From: Edaphochlamys debaryana
Taxonomy: Eukaryota; Chlorophyta; Chlorophyceae; Chlamydomonadales
DNA: 64,000 bases
Assembly: GCA_016858145.1 (NCBI GenBank)
Contig: JAEHOE010000009.1
Location: forward strand, 1,629,950 to 1,693,949
Direction of reading: 5' to 3'
A program made the translations under genes and the position numbers. Below are positions 59,928 to 64,000 of the stretch, in pieces. Position 1 is the first letter of the stretch, and the number at the start of each line of letters is the position of its first letter. The notes below the pieces were generated by a model. It had not been told where the DNA came from. It was given only the letters and a program-made list of their open reading frames with translations, and made no database searches.

Positions 59928-60571
59928 GCAGCTGCCGCTGCCGTACCGTACGGCGCAGCACGCTCTCCACGACACGGCCCGGAGCAAAGCGTGAGTCATG
60001 GAGCAACCTGGAGGAAGAGGAGGAGGAAGGGGTGTCGTGCTGCTGACTCCGCAGGGGTTGGGGAAGTGTGGATGGCGCTGGGGCCATACACATGCACGGT
60101 GCACGTGTGGTGGCGTGGCGTGTCGCTGAAAGAGGACGCGGGGGAGGGTGGAGCTGGGTTGCGGGCTGCAAAGCGCTCGGCCGAACGAGGGTGGGGGTGC
60201 GGGAGCATCTGGGAATAGCTGGGCAGGCGGGGTCTGCGGGATGTGTGTGGGTTTGTGAAAGCGGTAGGGCCTAGGCAGGCAGAGCTGCGACGCACTTTTA
60301 AGTTAAGGCAAGCCGGGAGCCCCCGAGATGCCCCGGGGCCGGCTTAGCGGCGGGGGAACGATGACGTGGCGTGGTGAGGTGGTTGGCGGTTGTGGGCTTC
60401 CGTCGAGACCACCGGCAGTTAATCAGCCGAGGAGGGCAGACGCTGGGCCTCTGGCAGCATGGGTTGGGTTGGGGCCTCCCGTTGCGGCGGTGGCTGTTGG
60501 GCGGGGGCGAGCGGGCCGTGACTGAGGGTAGGAAGCGCTGGGACGTCACGTGGAAAGGACGGAGCCCACGG

Positions 60572-60576
60572 TGTAA
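60572..60576 (+). terminator. Possible TGTAA poly(A) signal of HSP70C
   Basis: This is the first TGTAA after the HSP70C stop, 645 bases downstream. Confidence 0.35.
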
Positions 60577-61229
60577 GGCGTCCGACGGATTTGCCCTTGC
60601 GCCTCTGCCCGGCGGTTCCTTCGGTCCTGGGTGCCCGCTAGTTTGTAGCCCTAGAGACCGGGCCCGCTGCAGAAGGGCCTGCCTGCCTGGCTAGGGCGCC
60701 CAGGTCCTGCTGCATTCAGCCGGTCATGAAAGGCCCGTAGCCTCCGGGCGGGTCGGCGGCGGTCAGGCCCAGGAAGCCGGGCTTGGCTGGCTTGTGCTCC
60801 GTCTGCCGGAGACCGCAGCGTTGACCGAGGGGCGAGGGCGAGCTGGCCTCGCACACGCAGAGCGCTCGGCTCGTACAGGGTACCGGTACTACCGCCGAGT
60901 CATGTGCGGGGTTGCGGCGGAATGACGGCCGTCACATGCCGGCTGCAGCGGCCTCCTCACCCACTCCCGCGGCGTGGCATGAATGATCCGGACGCCAAAG
61001 GACACGCGTCAGCAGTGTCTCTCCGCTCCGACTACCGGTAACCGGTGACCAGTAACCAATACTGCCTTCTTGTGGTACGCATGAAGCCGATCCGAGGTTC
61101 GATGGGTGACTGCTACAACCGCCAGCACATGCGGGAGCACGTCGTACGGCATCGTACGGCATCGTACATTGCACGTCATGCGCCCAGAGCTGCCCTCCGT
61201 CAAGGCGCTGTGGTAGAGATCATCCTTGG

Positions 61230-61299
61230 GCCCGTAATCGAGGAGGAGGTGGGGCAGAGGAGGCGGCCCTTGAGCCCCACCTCCTTCTCGACTACGGGC
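61230..61299. other. Imperfect 26-bp hairpin in intergenic DNA
   Basis: Bases 61230-61255 and 61274-61299 are reverse complements over 26 positions with two differences, one of which would be a G-U pair in RNA from the plus strand. The loop is 18 bases. Weaker pairing may extend the stem outward. The size fits a microRNA-like precursor or a small inverted-repeat element. Confidence 0.75.
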
Positions 61300-62342
61300 A
61301 TGAGGGTCAATGCAACGTGCAACTAGCCGGGTCTGGCCCACCAGCCGGATGCGACAGGGTAGAGAAGCAAGGAGCAGAGTTGTCCCGCCCAGGAGGACCC
61401 CAGCACGTAGAGCGCATGTTACCTTCGATTACCTTTGGGGCCGTGGACAACGGGCGGTTACCGGCCATGGCGCTCAGCTCTCCGGCGGCTCGCAAGGCAT
61501 CCCGACCCGAGCGAACCACACGTATACAGACCTGTGAGTGACGGGCTTGAGGGTGATCCCTACCACGGCGCCAAGGAGCCGGGGCTTCCCCCTCGGTGGC
61601 TATGCACATTAAAGGCCAAAAACCGCTAGCCGCCAGCCACCAGCGTGACAGCGCCTCCGGCTGTGTGTGCGGCACACGTTAGCCCACCCTCTCTGACCTC
61701 CGGTTCCTATCCCAACCCCACATGCAATGCTAACAGTACGGCCCAGCCCCTTGCCACCCGCACACTCCTGGCCTTGTCAAACGCCCACAGGACATCAAGT
61801 ATCGAGTTGACCCGGTACCAAGAATCTGTTTCCGGACCTGCCCTTGCTCAGTCCCGCAAAGGGCTCCTGCAGCCACGCCTGTCGAAAGGAAAGGGACAGC
61901 GCCCGGTACACGACTTTACGCAACTGTGTACTGTAACTGCTTTCTTTAGTAGTAGTAGTACAGTACTATACGAGCCACAGTTGCAGTAATCAGGCTTGAA
62001 AGCGAATGCAATGCATGAACTGAAAAAGCATTTGTTAGCTCCTGCGCCCGGGCTGGTCAATTATTTGGTTGCAGCAGCCCCAACCCCCAACCAATCAATG
62101 CAAACGAATGGGCTGAACCGGGAGCGGCCTTTATCCCGACTGGATGCCCCCATGCCACGGCAGCCACGCACAGAGCACGCAACGCAGCCATGGCCGGCCC
62201 CGGCCTCAGGGCTGCCGCTGCCGCCGTTGCACACCCACCAGTCTCGACACGCCAACTGGCCTGCCCTCCCTGGGTTGCAGCCTTGCAGGCCGCTCGCTGG
62301 CGCCCCATCCACATACACCACCTCCCACCACTCGGCCGCCCC

Positions 62343-63743
62343 TCAGCCCCGCCCTCGCCGGCTTATCAGCCCCCCGCCCCCGGCCGCCAAGACCTGCCGG
62401 AAGTGCATGGCCGCAGGGGCGCCGCAGGCAGGCACCAGCTCCACGGCTCGCGGCGGGTTCGCGTCGTCACCGTTGGTCACCCAGCCCGCGATACCGGTGA
62501 TGGACAGGGCGGGTGGCGGCGGGCTGCTGCTGCTGCGGCCGAGCAAGCGGGCCGGGATGAGGTTGAGCAGGTTGAGGATGGCGGCGCGTGGCCCGGATTC
62601 GTGGTGGCGGCGAATGACGTTGCGCACGCACAACAGCACCGTGGCCGCTCGTTCCAGCTGCTTCCGCGCCTGCTGCAGGTTAGCCTCTGCGTTGGCACGG
62701 CGGGAAGGCGAGTTGGATTAGTTGGATGCGGTTGCTGCCAAGCAGCCCACGCAGCTGCCCTGCCTCTGCTGTCCGTGCGTGCCTCAAAGCCCCGCATCCT
62801 ACCTGCCTGCCCAGGCCTACCTCCGCCTCACGCCCATCCACCCCCCAACACACGCCAGGCCCTGGCCCTCCCAGCCCCCACGCACCCAACCCCCCGTACC
62901 CACCCGTGCCCGTGTACTCGATCACTGCCAGCCAGAGCTCGGCCTCCGCGGCAGACGCCGCGCCTGCGAGCCAGTCCACCTGCAGCAGCTCAGGCGGGAA
63001 CGAGCCCCAGGCCCTGGCGAGCGGCTGGAGGCTCAGCAGGGCCGGCACGCACAGCCCGCCCGCCACCAGCGCCCTGCGCGCGCCCGGCGTCGTGGCATAG
63101 GACGTCAGCATGCCGTACACGATGTCGTTGCCCATGCCGTACACGATGCCGTTGCCGTCGTCGCGCTCGCCCTCGCTGCCGCCTTCGGCCGTGCCGCCGC
63201 ACTGGCTGCCCGCACCGCCGCTGCCGCTGCCCTCTATGCCTTCGCCCTCGCCCGCCGCCGCTCCGCTAGCTCCGCCGCCGCGCCCTCGCTGGCTGCCCTG
63301 GCCTGCGCTGCTAAGGGCGCGTCTCGCCCGCCCGGCCAGCGCCACGAGCGCATCCATGTCCGCCTCCGACGGCTCCGACGCCTGCGGTGGCGGCACTGGC
63401 TGCCCGCCGAGCACCGCTGCGGAGCCGCCCTGCTGCCCCGGCCGCTGCTGCTGGTTCCAGATCCGGATCGCCCGCACCCGCTCGAGGGCCACCCGGAGCT
63501 CCGCCTGTGCACGGGAGCCATCCAGCCAAGGGGGGTGGGGGTGTTATTAGTGAACGCGCAGATAAGCTCTACTTACAGGGTTGCGGAGAGGGCAGCAGAA
63601 GGCATACATCTATCCGAACGAACCGCTGGATGGGGCTGCATGCACACCTGGAGAGTCGCGTCCTCCCCCTCCAGCGGCACCCCCTCCAGCAGGCGAACCT
63701 GGCCTTCGAGCTCCCACTCGAGCACGGCCCAGAAGCCTCGGTG
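62343..63743 (-). CDS. Unidentified protein, 3' part of a minus-strand gene (start outside the window)
   Basis: Three exons join in phase on the minus strand: 63743-63648, 63504-62904 and 62686-62343. They encode about 345 residues. The first visible exon reads HRGFWAVLEWELEGQVRLLE. The second opens AELRVALERVRAIRIWNQQQ, has a disordered Gly/Ser/Glu middle, then a hydrophobic helical stretch (GGLCVPALLSLQPLARAWGS and AAEAELWLAVIEYTG). The last exon begins EANLQQARKQLERAATVLLC, includes IRRHHESGPRAAILNLLNLI and ends GGGGLISRRGRG. I do not recognise the family. There is no clear catalytic motif, and the helical hydrophobic blocks could be peripheral membrane helices. Upstream exons should lie beyond position 64000, since the first exon shown opens after an acceptor and has no ATG. 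Confidence 0.6.
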
Positions 63744-64000
63744 CTGCGGGGCGGCGGGGCGGCGGGCGTGTGGGGGCGCGGGAGGACCGAGTGAAGGGTA
63801 ATGTGAGCGAGGGCACGGGGGCAGGAACCGACAGTACGGCAGCGCTGGGGAGCTGCCGCAGCTCGAGCCGCGGTGGCGCTGACCAGGTGACCAGGGTCCT
63901 GGGGCAGACTAAGTCATGGGGCATGGACCACCGTACGAAGCCCCAAGCCCGCGCCCTACGGGCCCCGGGGGGCCCCCCATTGGTGCAGCACCCACCCCCC
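63744..64000. other. Intron or upstream sequence of the minus-strand gene; nothing else recognised
   Basis: This G+C-rich sequence lies before the first visible exon of the unidentified gene. No start codon joins in phase, so it is probably an intron continuing past the window. Confidence 0.4.

Larger units (their letters stand above)
59928..62342. other. Gene-poor interval after HSP70C
   Basis: No supported protein gene lies in these 2.4 kb. It contains the HSP70C 3' UTR, a possible TGTAA signal at 60572-60576, a long hairpin at 61230-61299 and an A+T-richer patch with a TAG repeat near 61945-61955. Open frames on both strands lack domains and consistent splicing. Confidence 0.5.

Overview
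The window is nuclear DNA of a eukaryote, most likely a volvocine green alga close to Chlamydomonas or Volvox. The signs are a very high G+C content, exons ending almost entirely in G or C at third codon positions, many short GT-AG introns with GTGAG/GTGCG donors and pyrimidine-rich acceptors, long alanine, glycine and serine runs inside proteins, and TGTAA motifs (the volvocine poly(A) signal) downstream of several genes. There are no operons. Genes were rebuilt by chaining exons whose splice phases agree, so almost every single-frame open reading frame is only a fragment or a shadow.

Layout: the last exon of a multicopper-oxidase-like gene (1-181); a small unidentified helical protein (from 1660, TATA box at 1545); a CDKL-type CMGC kinase of about 1,419 residues with a huge disordered tail (4408-11113); a divergent pair of coiled-coil genes, 754 residues on the minus strand (13332-17033) and about 3,013 residues on the plus strand (17467-29098), sharing a 433-base promoter interval; a minus-strand GRAM/PH-like protein with a glycine-zipper tail and a probable homopolymer frameshift (29769-32296); divergent from it, a single-pass membrane protein (32608-34658); DNA topoisomerase III alpha with GRF and CCHC zinc fingers (35255-44087, 19 exons); a JmjC/FIH-like protein that appears to lack the iron-binding HxD motif (about 44903-51258); mitochondrial HSP70 (51901-59927, 18 exons); and the 3' part of an unidentified minus-strand gene (62343-63743, start outside the window).

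The genes do not form one pathway. The most striking property is in the introns: in at least four neighbouring genes, short segments spanning an exon-intron junction (exon end plus donor, or acceptor plus exon start) are tandemly duplicated into the intron, two to seven copies each. This leaves arrays of near-identical decoy splice sites and looks like ongoing intron growth, or possibly intron birth, by tandem duplication. Other points are a hairpin inside a kinase intron, an intergenic 26-base inverted repeat, GATC-containing hexamer tracts in exons of four genes, and a heptamer, TACGGCA, that is clearly over-represented throughout.
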